DNA of 5,640 nt from Actinomycetota bacterium (lineage in GTDB: Bacteria; Actinomycetota; Actinomycetes; S36-B12; CAIYMF01), in contig WLOZ01000152.1 in NCBI GenBank assembly GCA_009699025.1, forward strand, positions 1-5,640, written 5' to 3'. This document shows, one piece after another, positions 1 through 5,352 of the stretch (the stretch's first letter is position 1; each line of letters begins with the position of its first letter). Under the pieces are notes generated by a model. It was not told the DNA's origin. It saw nothing but the letters and a program-made list of their open reading frames with translations, and searched no databases. A program made the translations under genes and the position numbers.

Positions 1-594
1 CGACGCCAGCAGCGCGGCGATTGCCTCGGCCCGCGCGAGCACCTCGCCCGGCGCGACCACCTCGTGCACCATGCCGATCGCCTGCGCGCGGGGCGCATCG
101 ATCAGCTCGCCGGTGAGCAGGATCCAGCGCGCCCACGCCGGTCCGACAACCTCCACGAGGCGGGCGGTCGATTGCAGGCCGTAGACGATGCCGAGCTTGG
201 CGGGGGTGATGCCGAAGCGCGAGTTCTCCCCGCAGACGCGCAGGTCGCACGCGATCGCCAGCTGCGCCCCGCCACCAATGGCAAACCCCTCAATGGCGGC
301 CACCGTCGGCTTGGGGCACTCGATCAGGGCGCGCTCGCCACTCGCAATCGCCTCGCCGTGGAGGCGGGCTCCCGCCACGTCGGCCCGTAGGGTCTGGAAC
401 TCCGAGATGTCGGCCCCGGCGCTGAACGGCCCACCGGGAGTTCCTCGCAGCAGCACCACGTCGACGTCGTCGTCGCTCGCCAGCGATGGCATCAGGCGCG
501 CGAAGGCCCACCACATCTCGACGTTGATCGCGTTGTGCTTGTCGGGCCGCCGCAGCTCGATGGTGGCGATGCCATCGGACACCTCGACCCCCAT
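1..594 (-). CDS. Crotonase-superfamily (enoyl-CoA hydratase/isomerase-like) protein, C-terminus cut by the window edge
   Basis: The minus strand is open from ATG at 594 to base 1 (198 codons) with strongly G/C third positions. The protein has crotonase landmarks: RRPDKHNAIN (residues 15-24), the first oxyanion-hole segment FSAGADI (57-63), the second AAIEGFAIGGG (99-109), CDLRV (116-120), FGITPAKLG (127-135) and LLTGELIDAPRAQAIGMV (159-176). The family acts on acyl-CoA thioesters in the cytoplasm and stabilises an enolate in the oxyanion hole. The two glutamates of classical enoyl-CoA hydratases are replaced: Gln111 stands in GGGAQL and Ala132 in TPAKLG. Simple enoyl-CoA hydration is therefore doubtful; isomerase, decarboxylase or hydrolase chemistry is possible. 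An upstream in-frame ATG at 639 would add 15 residues. I prefer 594 because the beta strand VEVSDGIATIEL then begins at residue 3, as is usual. Neither start has a well-placed Shine-Dalgarno. The start lies 72 bases (or 27) beyond the stop of the decarboxylase-like gene on the same strand, so the two are probably co-transcribed. The superfamily call is firm; the substrate is unknown. Confidence 0.93.
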   Translation of the reverse strand, partial: MGVEVSDGIATIELRRPDKHNAINVEMWWAFARLMPSLASDDDVDVVLLRGTPGGPFSAGADISEFQTLRADVAGARLHGEAIASGERALIECPKPTVAAIEGFAIGGGAQLAIACDLRVCGENSRFGITPAKLGIVYGLQSTARLVEVVGPAWARWILLTGELIDAPRAQAIGMVHEVVAPGEVLARAEAIAALLAS

Positions 595-666
595 GTGTGC
601 GGAGGCGTCACCTAATGCATCGGTGTGTCGAGAGTGCATCGCACCATCAAACCAGCAGCCGACCGG

Positions 667-1464
667 TCAGCGATGCGCGAGAGTCGTTCCGCCGTTCCAT
701 GAGGTGCCCACCTGGCGGTAGTAGCCGCTGATGATCTCGTTGACCGGCAGCACGCTGCCGAGCTCGTCCCACGGCGAGTCGAAGAGGTCGAGCTCAGCGT
801 CGGCCTTCCAGGCCTGTCCCACGTCGCCGTCGTAGCCGCCCATGGTGACGACCTCGTCGAGCGCCCACCCGCCGTCGCGCTCGAGCGCGCGCACCTGTCG
901 GTGGTGCACCATCGGCAGCGCGTTGACGAATCCGTTGGTGTCGCTGGGACCGGTGATGGTGATGCGCGCCTGGGCGAGCCGGTGGTCATACGCGGCGAGG
1001 GTCGCGCCGAAGCGGCCGCCGACGTCGACGCGCGGCGCCGCCTTGCCGTGCGGCATCGGACGGGTCTGGTGGATCGAGCCGAGCTTCTTCGGGTAGCCCT
1101 GGTGCACACCGCGCGCGATGGCGAAGTCACTGGTGACCCAGATGAGCACGCAGCGCGAGTAGGTGACGCCCTCGTACTGGCAGCGCACCACCACGAAGGC
1201 CTCCTTGTACTGGCTGCGGGCGGGGTCGAGGAGCTCCTCGAACGAGTCGGAGCATGACTGCCAGTCGGCCCAGATCATCGCCACGGCACCAGGATCGTCG
1301 GGCGCGAGCTGAAGGTCGTCAGGTAGGAGCGCGCGCACATTGGCCGGGTCGGTGCGGTACTCGACCGTGAGCAGGTCGCCGCTGTAGTGCCAGGGCGGCG
1401 GCGGAATGACGCCGCTCCGCCCGCTGGGGGTGTACGGGGGCGCGTAGCCACGAAGCTCGCTCAC
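667..1464 (-). CDS. Acetoacetate decarboxylase family protein
   Basis: A complete 265-residue protein of about the usual family length. The segment HQGYPKKLGS (121-130) matches the active site of acetoacetate decarboxylases, where the first of two adjacent lysines forms a Schiff base with a beta-keto acid and the second lowers its pKa; here these are Lys126 and Lys127. The N-terminus PPPPWHYSGDLLTVEYRTDP (21-40) and the segment YKEAFVVVRCQYEGVTYSRC (86-105) form the conserved beta core. Many actinobacterial relatives are not true acetoacetate decarboxylases and may act on other keto acids or catalyse aldol or dehydration chemistry, so the substrate is open. It should be a soluble cytoplasmic enzyme. 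The GTG start has GGAG six bases upstream, and this arrangement is preserved in the truncated copy near 5108, which supports the start. A promoter and a palindromic candidate operator lie immediately upstream. The crotonase-like gene follows on the same strand, suggesting a small acyl-CoA or keto-acid catabolic operon. Confidence 0.93.
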   Translation of the reverse strand: MSELRGYAPPYTPSGRSGVIPPPPWHYSGDLLTVEYRTDPANVRALLPDDLQLAPDDPGAVAMIWADWQSCSDSFEELLDPARSQYKEAFVVVRCQYEGVTYSRCVLIWVTSDFAIARGVHQGYPKKLGSIHQTRPMPHGKAAPRVDVGGRFGATLAAYDHRLAQARITITGPSDTNGFVNALPMVHHRQVRALERDGGWALDEVVTMGGYDGDVGQAWKADAELDLFDSPWDELGSVLPVNEIISGYYRQVGTSWNGGTTLAHR

Positions 1465-1471
1465 GGAGTCT

Positions 1472-1497
1472 CCATTCGTTTGGGTCCGTACGAATGG
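1472..1497. promoter_or_regulatory. Candidate operator: inverted repeat over the -10 box and transcription start
   Basis: CCATTCGT (1472-1479) and ACGAATGG (1490-1497) are perfect 8-base inverted arms around a 10-base centre. A second perfect inverted repeat, CGTAC-N5-GTACG (1487-1501), overlaps it. Together they cover the -10 box and the start of the transcript, where a dimeric repressor such as a TetR- or GntR-type protein could block initiation. No regulator gene is visible in the window. Binding is inferred from position and symmetry only. Confidence 0.4.
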
Positions 1498-1522
1498 TAC
1501 GCGCGGTGGGTCGTGGCGTCCA
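1494..1522 (-). promoter_or_regulatory. Sigma70-like promoter of the decarboxylase-like gene
   Basis: On the minus strand, a -35 box TGGACG (1517-1522) and a -10 box TACCAT (1494-1499) are separated by 17 bases. Each matches the consensus at four of six positions. The second repeat copy retains TGGACG, 17 bases, TAGCAT, although the spacer has drifted; that conservation is the main support. The predicted start is near 1487, giving a leader of roughly 20-25 bases that includes the GGAG ribosome binding site. Confidence 0.55.
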
Positions 1523-1582
1523 TGAGTGTTCGTGAGTGCGGGTGATTCCGGCGTCGCCCCGAGCCCACTCCCGACGTTCTCT

Positions 1583-1618
1583 GGTGCGATTCGACATCGA
1601 TCGGTGTCAGATCGCGCC
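1583..1618. repeat. Imperfect palindromic hairpin, copy A
   Basis: GGTGCGATTCGACATCGA (1583-1600) pairs with the following 18 bases to form a stem with almost no loop. There is one C/A mismatch and a few G-T pairs. The same element recurs in copy B with compensated differences. It lies about 60 bases upstream of the -35 box. It could be a terminator lacking a U-tract, protecting the decarboxylase-like promoter from upstream transcription, or a dispersed palindromic repeat. In B the symmetry extends further outward; here the outer right flank is replaced by unrelated sequence. Confidence 0.7.
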
Positions 1619-1619
1619 T

Positions 1620-1763
1620 CCCGCCCTCAAGCGCCAACTGAACGAGCACGACCGCTTCATCAGCGAGGCTGAGAAGCAGGGCTTCCTGCGGATCGTGGAG
1701 ATCAACGCGGCCCCTCGTGACGGGCTGAGGAAGATCATCGACGCACTCGAAGGCGAGGAGCCC
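1620..1763 (+). pseudogene. Fragment of a plus-strand gene, possibly the C-terminal helical part of a recombinase/integrase
   Basis: The plus-strand frame from 1620 to about 1763 has almost exclusively G/C third positions and reads as amphipathic helices: ALKRQLNEHDRFISEAEKQ, then RIVEINAAPRDGLRKIIDAL. Just beyond, the same frame becomes the antisense of an MFS transporter, and before 1620 it enters the hairpin, so the coding stretch is cut at both ends and has no start or stop of its own. The pattern (hydrophilic helix, RIVEIN, helix ending in a leucine-rich turn) reminds me of C-terminal regions of large actinobacterial tyrosine recombinases, but this is from memory and uncertain. That this is a true coding remnant is fairly likely; its identity is not established. 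Confidence 0.4.
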
Positions 1764-2283
1764 AGCGAGCGGAGAGGCGACCACGACAACCGTGCGATTG
1801 AGGGATCGCAACGTTGTGTTCGTGCGTGCCTGCAGTTCGTCCGGTGTAACGAGTTGGCGGTAACTCATCTCGTGCGAGTTGCTCATTCCCATCGCCAAGC
1901 CGTAGAGGCCCTGGCCGAGGGCCAGCAGGGCGAATGTTCCAGCCCGTGCCCCACCGCTTCCGGCGAGAACAAAGCCGATCACGCCGATAGTGGTGATGAG
2001 ACCGAACTGGAACGCCGTCAAGCCGAGCACGCTGAGGACGCAGGGCGCGAGGAGCACCATCACGATCGTGTGCCCGACGAACCACGCATGGGTGAACATC
2101 GCGAGCGTGAACAGGCCGGACCCGCCATAGGCCCAACGGAAACCTTCGACCACTTCGCCGCGGAGGTTCTTGAGCGAAACGCCTGTGCGTGGCGCGGGGT
2201 CGGCGACGTCCAAACGACGCAGCGTCAGCGCGGAGTAGACATAGGTGAGCGAGTCCACCAGGACGGCGAACGGGGCGGCCTGT
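1757..2283 (-). pseudogene. Internal fragment of an MFS efflux-type transporter
   Basis: The minus-strand frame from about 2283 to 1757 encodes membrane segments and motifs of MFS exporters of the MFS_3/TetA-like group. In order they are APFAVLVDSLTYVYSALTLR, EGFRWAYGGSGLFTLAMFTH, the hydrophobic run HTIVMVLLAPCVLSVLGL, GVIGFVLAG, LLALGQGLYGLAMGMSN, YRQLVTPDELQARTNTTLR and ASPLAGLLAF. These correspond roughly to the middle of a protein of about 400 residues. The N-terminal half with the first helices is missing, and preceding in-frame codons are not transporter-like. After GLLAF the frame runs antisense into the plus-strand fragment, so the last helices are gone too. The stretch between FVLAG and LLALGQ is shorter than I expect for the family, suggesting an in-frame internal deletion. 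No functional transporter could be made. Confidence 0.82.
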
Positions 2284-2328
2284 CTATCTGATGTATCGCA
2301 ACACGAATGTGAGTGGGTACACCGCCGT

Positions 2329-3609
2329 CTAGGGCGAGGTCTTAAGCGTGCCCCCGAAGTCGCTAGATACATAAGAAATCGGGGTGAAGTAGTTTCGGCA
2401 ATTGGTAGTACCGCCACCAGAGTTGTTGGTTCCGCTGATGATGCCCATCGCATAAGCGTTCGACGTGCCGGACTGCTTATAGACGGCCCCGCCAGAGTCG
2501 CCTTGCCCAGTGCAGGTTGAGGCGTTCTCGCCCACTGTCAGGTTCTTTACCACCTGGTCGGGGCTGGTGTTGGTGTAGGTGACCGTCTGGTTGACCAGGG
2601 AGATCCAATCGAGGTTGACCTCACCGGTGCCGTTGCCCTGGGTTGGACCAGCCCCGGAGGTGTACACCCCACCTCCCTGCCATCCCTCGGGCAAGACGGT
2701 GTAGCCGATAACGATCCGATTTGCCGTCGTGTTGTAAGTGCCCGTGTAGACCACGTTCGTGTTGCTGTTGCTGCCTGACAGGGCATAAACAGCAAGGTCA
2801 CCGTGCCGGTTCGTTAGCGTTCCAGTGTTGCCCATCGAAGACCACGAGACCGAGCCGATGGCGATCCAACTATTGCTCGAGGTGACCCTGTTTACGGTGG
2901 ACTTCGTGGCGTTGTTCTCGTAGTAGCAGTGGCCGGCCGTGACCATGTATTTCGTGGTCCCCGAGGGCGCATTCCAAGAAAACCCTGAAGAGCAAACACG
3001 TCCAGCCGTTGAGCCCGAGCTAGTGAGGACGATCTGCGCGCCACCATAGAACGGGCTGGTGTCGTAGTACCGCGAGGTCGTGGACGCGGCATGCGTCAAA
3101 TACGTTGAAATGGCGTCTGGATCGATTGTGGCAAGCGACTGGCGCTCCGCTACGTCATCTTTCAAGACGCCGACCACGACACTGGAGGTTGCATACTGTG
3201 GACCAACTGACACTACGTTGGCGGAGGCCATCGACACGACGCGATCGGTCAAGGCGTCCAAATCGGCAATCGAGCGCGTCGCCGTCACCACCCGAACCCC
3301 ATGCACCACGCCTGCCGCCGCCAGGAGGGCGGTCGCCTCGTCAACCGTTCGGCGAACGGCCTTCACCACGAGGACATCGCCATCCACGTATGCGCCGCCC
3401 CAGCTCTCAGGCTCCTGTTCGAAGAACTTTCCGACCAACGTCGCGTAGTTCTCCGCGACGTTGGTCGGATCCCCCGGCGTGGCGGTCGAGGTGAGGCTCT
3501 CGGTGAGAGGCACGACGGCCTAGGAGCCCGCTCCCGCCGTGGTCGTGGCTCCTACTGAACACATGACGATGGCCAAGCCGATCGCTGCCGGCAGATACGT
3601 GCGCTTCAT
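2329..3609 (-). pseudogene. Secreted trypsin-like (S1 family) serine protease precursor with an in-frame amber codon
   Basis: Translation from ATG at 3609 gives a signal peptide: charged MKRTY, hydrophobic LPAAIGLAIVMCSVGA, and a small-residue region ending AGAGS. Codon 30 is then TAG (3520-3522), and the same frame continues for 396 codons to the stop at 2329. Precursor numbering, counting the TAG: pro-region about 31-190, then a mature chymotrypsin-fold domain with VTAGHC (His227), RHGDLAV (Asp271) and GQGDSGG (Ser372). Two likely disulfides are Cys206-Cys228 and Cys366-Cys404. The domain resembles extracellular bacterial S1 proteases made as prodomain precursors. A Shine-Dalgarno-like GGGGGAA precedes the ATG closely. 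A GTG at 3513, three codons past the TAG, could restart translation, but the product would lack a signal peptide and would stay in the cytoplasm. Everything after the TAG is intact, so the lesion is recent, a sequencing error, or read through. The membrane protein gene lies 61 bases upstream on the same strand. Confidence 0.9.
3430..3469. repeat. Perfect 16-bp inverted repeat inside the protease pro-region
   Basis: TCCGACCAACGTCGCG (3430-3445) and CGCGACGTTGGTCGGA (3454-3469) are exact reverse complements separated by 8 bases. In the protease frame the arms encode part of DPTNVAENYATLVG. In the transcript the hairpin lies about 50 bases after the amber codon and about 45 after the possible GTG restart. 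No U-tract follows, so a simple intrinsic terminator is unlikely. Confidence 0.85.
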
Positions 3610-3670
3610 CGCTTCCCCCGATTCCCGATTGCCTCAGGCGGCAACGTCCCGCTTCTAAGCTCACAACGGA

Positions 3671-3970
3671 TTAGACCGAAGTGTCGCTCGTCAACAGCTT
3701 GGCGTAGATGAGTGTTGCAAGGCCGAGAACCGCGAGTGTTCCAACCACGGCAAGCAACAAAGCCGCGATCACACGTCGTCCAGTGCTTCCCATTGTGGGG
3801 TAGATCAAGGCGGAAATGACGAGGACTGGCACAAGGCCGCCAAGCACAACGCCGACTGCACGGCTCAGCGCGGTGGCGTAAAGGACGAGCGCCGCAACAG
3901 CACAGACGACAGCGGCGGCGAACAGCAGCCGCCGGGTTGGAACCTGTCGACTGACATCGATGGCGTTCAT
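3671..3970 (-). CDS. Small membrane protein with three predicted transmembrane helices
   Basis: A 99-residue protein with a short basic N-terminus (MNAIDVSRQVPTRR) and three hydrophobic stretches: about 15-33 (LLFAAAVVCAVAALVLYA), 38-57 (GVVLGGLVPVLVISALIYP) and 67-90 (VIAALLLAVVGTLAVLGL). The loop between the last two, MGSTGRR, is basic and probably cytoplasmic. I do not recognise the family. The start is well supported: AAGGGGGTGATC, one base off a perfect anti-16S complement, lies just upstream of the ATG, and a promoter lies right behind it. The signal-peptide-bearing start of the protease gene lies 61 bases downstream on the same strand with no terminator visible, so the two may be co-transcribed. 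A helper role for the protease would be inference only. The high translation signal and coherent hydrophobic pattern make a real gene likely. Confidence 0.75.
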   Translation of the reverse strand: MNAIDVSRQVPTRRLLFAAAVVCAVAALVLYATALSRAVGVVLGGLVPVLVISALIYPTMGSTGRRVIAALLLAVVGTLAVLGLATLIYAKLLTSDTSV

Positions 3971-3987
3971 GAGATCACCCCCTTTGC

Positions 3988-4016
3988 ACCATGACAGACG
4001 GCTGGACCGGAGTCAA
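3988..4016 (-). promoter_or_regulatory. Sigma70-like promoter of the small membrane protein gene
   Basis: On the minus strand, TTGACT (4011-4016, five of six matches to the -35 consensus) is followed after 17 bases by CATGGT (3988-3993, a weak -10). The predicted start falls about 15 bases before the ATG, so the leader would consist mostly of the strong Shine-Dalgarno. It could also drive the protease gene. Confidence 0.55.
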
Positions 4017-4165
4017 CCACTCGAATTAAGTCCCTCGGCGAACCGGCGGCTCGTGGCAGCCGACTTCCCCTCCGCTCGCAGACATGTGCATTGCGAGGTC
4101 GGTGCCCCGCCAGACGAGATCTACTGCGGTGCAACGGTTTCCCAACTCGTACCGGTCCCTGACGT

Positions 4166-4330
4166 GTGATCGTTCTTAAGGTTGCCTGGTGCCAAAGCGA
4201 CGTTGATCGTGACAACGACGATCAGGAGCTAGTGACGCTGAGGGCGTGCGAGTACATCGCCGACGCAGGCAACGAGCCGAGGGCGCTGGAACGGCAGCCC
4301 CGACGCAGCTGGCTGGACCTCGGAAGATGA
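4166..4330 (+). CDS. Possible small ORF of 54 codons, hypothetical
   Basis: From GTG at 4166 to TGA at 4328-4330 the plus strand is open. The later part has strong third-position G/C bias and a protein-like composition, for example ELVTLRACEYIADAGNEPRA. This bias is clearer here than in the overlapping minus-strand frame. A second possible start is GTG at 4232, with AGGAG only three bases ahead. No start is convincing and no family is recognised. It may be the tail of a gene whose front has been lost, since codons upstream of 4200 are less biased. Confidence 0.25.
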   Translation: MIVLKVAWCQSDVDRDNDDQELVTLRACEYIADAGNEPRALERQPRRSWLDLGR

Positions 4331-4404
4331 GCCGAGCGGGAGCTGGGGTCGCGGTCGCGCACACCCCGCACCCGTACGACGCCACCGCCAAACGATCAAG
4401 ATCC

Positions 4405-4624
4405 CTACGATGACTCCTCTGGCTCCAAGGAGCGGAGCGCCGCCTTGGCCCGGTTCCGCATCCGCTGCAGGCTCTCTCCCGTCCGGACCAGCCGCCACGA
4501 GACCTCCCGAACCGACAGCACACGAACTTCGGTCCTCCGCTGAGACGTGGGCGCCTCCGGCGAACAACACCAGCCAGCCGCGCCCGAGCAGCATGCTCAC
4601 GACGTCGGCCGGCGACTCCGTCAT
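4405..4624 (-). pseudogene. Possible small gene of about 72 codons with an apparent frameshift
   Basis: From ATG at 4624 the first 27 codons have G/C at all but one third position and read MTESPADVVSMLLGRGWLVL then FAGGAHVS. Around 4545-4530 that bias fades in this frame and reappears one base over, reading EVRVLSVREVSWRL and then ESLQRMRNRAKAALRSLEP to a TAG at 4405-4407. Removing one base, for instance a C in the GGACC near 4532, would join the halves into a 72-residue protein: a hydrophobic strand followed by a basic helix. I do not recognise it. The first frame also stays open upstream to a TTG at 4765 and downstream to 4229, but with weaker bias. Read the break as inferred from codon bias, not seen directly. 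Confidence 0.3.
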
Positions 4625-4775
4625 GAGCAAGACCCCATCCACGGCACACACTGGTATCTGGGTACAGAGCTCGATGCCCTGGCCCCTGTCGCCGGCGCGA
4701 CCGTGGATCCGAACCGAACGCGGCTGGTGACGGCGAGCGGGGCACCTATCTGCGTCTGACTTCAAATGCAGCGGC

Positions 4776-5108
4776 TCACAGGAGAATCACGATCTTGCTG
4801 AGCGCGTCGACAACTCGGGGCAGGTAGGCACCGCAGGAGCCAGAGGGGACGTGTGCCTGCCAAAGCCCGTCGGAGGTCTCTACGAAGATCGTCCTCGGTG
4901 CCTGCAAGGAGGCCGGCCACACTATATCGGCGCCGGGGTCGTCGGGAGCGAGCTCGAGGTCGTCCGGCAGGAGCGCGCGCACATTCGCGGGAGCAGTGCG
5001 GTACTCGACCGTGAGCAGGTCGCCGCTGTAGTGCCACGGCGGCGGCGGAATCACACCACTTCGACCGCTGGGGGTGTACGGGGGCGCGTAGCCACGAAGC
5101 TCGCTCAC
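4776..5108 (-). pseudogene. Truncated acetoacetate-decarboxylase-family gene fused to an unrelated C-terminal tail
   Basis: From GTG at 5108 the first 60 residues match the intact gene at 667-1464 except Asp39 to Ala and Gln52 to Glu. The homology then stops within APDDPGA, long before the active-site YPKKLG, so no decarboxylase-type chemistry is possible. The frame continues for 50 more codons with good codon bias to TGA at 4776, including VETSDGLWQAHVPSGSCGAY and LPRVVDALSKI. This resembles the Cys-containing tail of an unrecognised, probably secreted, protein rather than random sequence. The promoter, the GGAG ribosome binding site and the GTG start are all kept, so a 110-residue chimera could still be made. 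A longer reading from an in-frame start at 5213 is unlikely, because it would begin upstream of the promoter. Confidence 0.85.
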
Positions 5109-5275
5109 GGAGTCTCTACTCGTTTGGGTCCGTACGAATGCTACGCGGCGAGGGTCGCGGCGTCCATGAGTGGTGGTGAGTATTCGTGAGCGCAGGGCGG
5201 CAGCCCGCGCCACGCCTCTCCCCCTCCCGACGTTCTCAGGTGCGATTCGACATCAGTCAGTGTCGGATCGCACCT
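4929..5275 (-). repeat. Direct repeat copy B (partner of 1285-1619)
   Basis: The same elements occur in the same order and orientation as in copy A: codons 60 to 1, GGAG, promoter, hairpin. Of the 19 differences counted over 60 codons, about 16 are silent. The copies are about 3.6 kb apart. The left limit is uncertain by some 15 bases, because a few matches (the region encoding IVW versus IWA) persist past codon 60. Confidence 0.88.
5138..5166 (-). promoter_or_regulatory. Promoter of the truncated copy, operator degraded
   Basis: TGGACG (5161-5166) and TAGCAT (5138-5143) are 17 bases apart, matching the promoter of the intact gene. The inverted repeat over the -10 box of copy A is damaged here: the 8-base arms have become GCATTCGT and ACGAGTAG, and the overlapping CGTAC/GTACG pair has a mismatch. 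If the palindrome is an operator, this copy may have lost control by it. Confidence 0.45.
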
Positions 5276-5282
5276 GAGTACG
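5231..5282. terminator. Strong hairpin, copy B; possible terminator after the right-hand gene
   Basis: CTCAGGTGCGAT (5235-5246) and ATCGCACCTGAG (5267-5278) are perfect complements, and pairing continues inward through CGACA/TGTCG with one G-T pair and outward to CGT/ACG around a single mismatch. The loop is about six bases. It starts 71 bases past the stop codon of the gene at 5353-5640 on the same strand, which suits a terminator of the actinobacterial kind without a U-tract. Its recurrence at 1583-1618 also allows a dispersed palindromic repeat or a regulator site. Confidence 0.55.
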
Positions 5283-5352
5283 TTTCGGATTCCGCCAGAG
5301 AATCAGGCGCACGCGTGACGAGACGGAAGCAGGTGTTCTCGCACACCGACCA

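Larger units (their letters stand above)
1285..1619 (-). repeat. Direct repeat copy A (hairpin, promoter, first 60 codons of the decarboxylase-like gene)
   Basis: This stretch aligns in the same orientation with 4929-5275. My hand count over the 60 codons finds 19 differences in 180 bases, and a similar rate across the start codon to the -35 region. Identity drops at codon 60 on one side and directly after the hairpin (about 1619) on the other; the part between the promoter and the hairpin is looser and needs gaps. Copy A belongs to the intact gene. Confidence 0.88.

Noticed and set aside
64..721. Plus-strand ORFs over the crotonase gene
   Set aside because: They lie antisense to a frame with unmistakable crotonase motifs and have shadow composition.
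612..1130. A 172-residue minus-strand ORF overlapping the decarboxylase-like gene
   Set aside because: Arg/Ser/Thr-rich out-of-frame shadow of a gene with clear family motifs.
1536..2291. A 251-residue plus-strand protein
   Set aside because: Past about 1763 it is the antisense of the MFS fragment, with hydrophilic, Glu/Arg-rich shadow composition.
1461..2453. A single 330-residue minus-strand protein
   Set aside because: Only about 2283-1757 is transporter-like. The front is antisense of the protease end and the back is antisense of the plus-strand fragment, the hairpin and the decarboxylase promoter.
3080..3558. Several plus-strand ORFs over the protease pro-region
   Set aside because: Antisense shadows; the minus-strand protease frame explains the coding signal.
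3407..3664. An 85-residue minus-strand ORF covering the protease start
   Set aside because: It is in another frame, rich in Gly/His/Arg with no hydrophobic signal, whereas the ATG at 3609 gives a real signal peptide.
3960..4215. Two short ORFs, one per strand, upstream of the small membrane protein
   Set aside because: Basic, low-complexity translations with no ribosome binding site; the stretch holds the promoter instead.
4167..4224. TGATCGT repeats and the TGATCGT/ACGATCA pair (4204-4224)
   Set aside because: Seven-base arms and one extra copy are weak evidence for a binding site and not linked to a confident gene start.
4410..4759. Plus-strand Pro/Ser/Thr-rich ORFs
   Set aside because: Typical antisense composition; codon bias favours minus-strand frames here.
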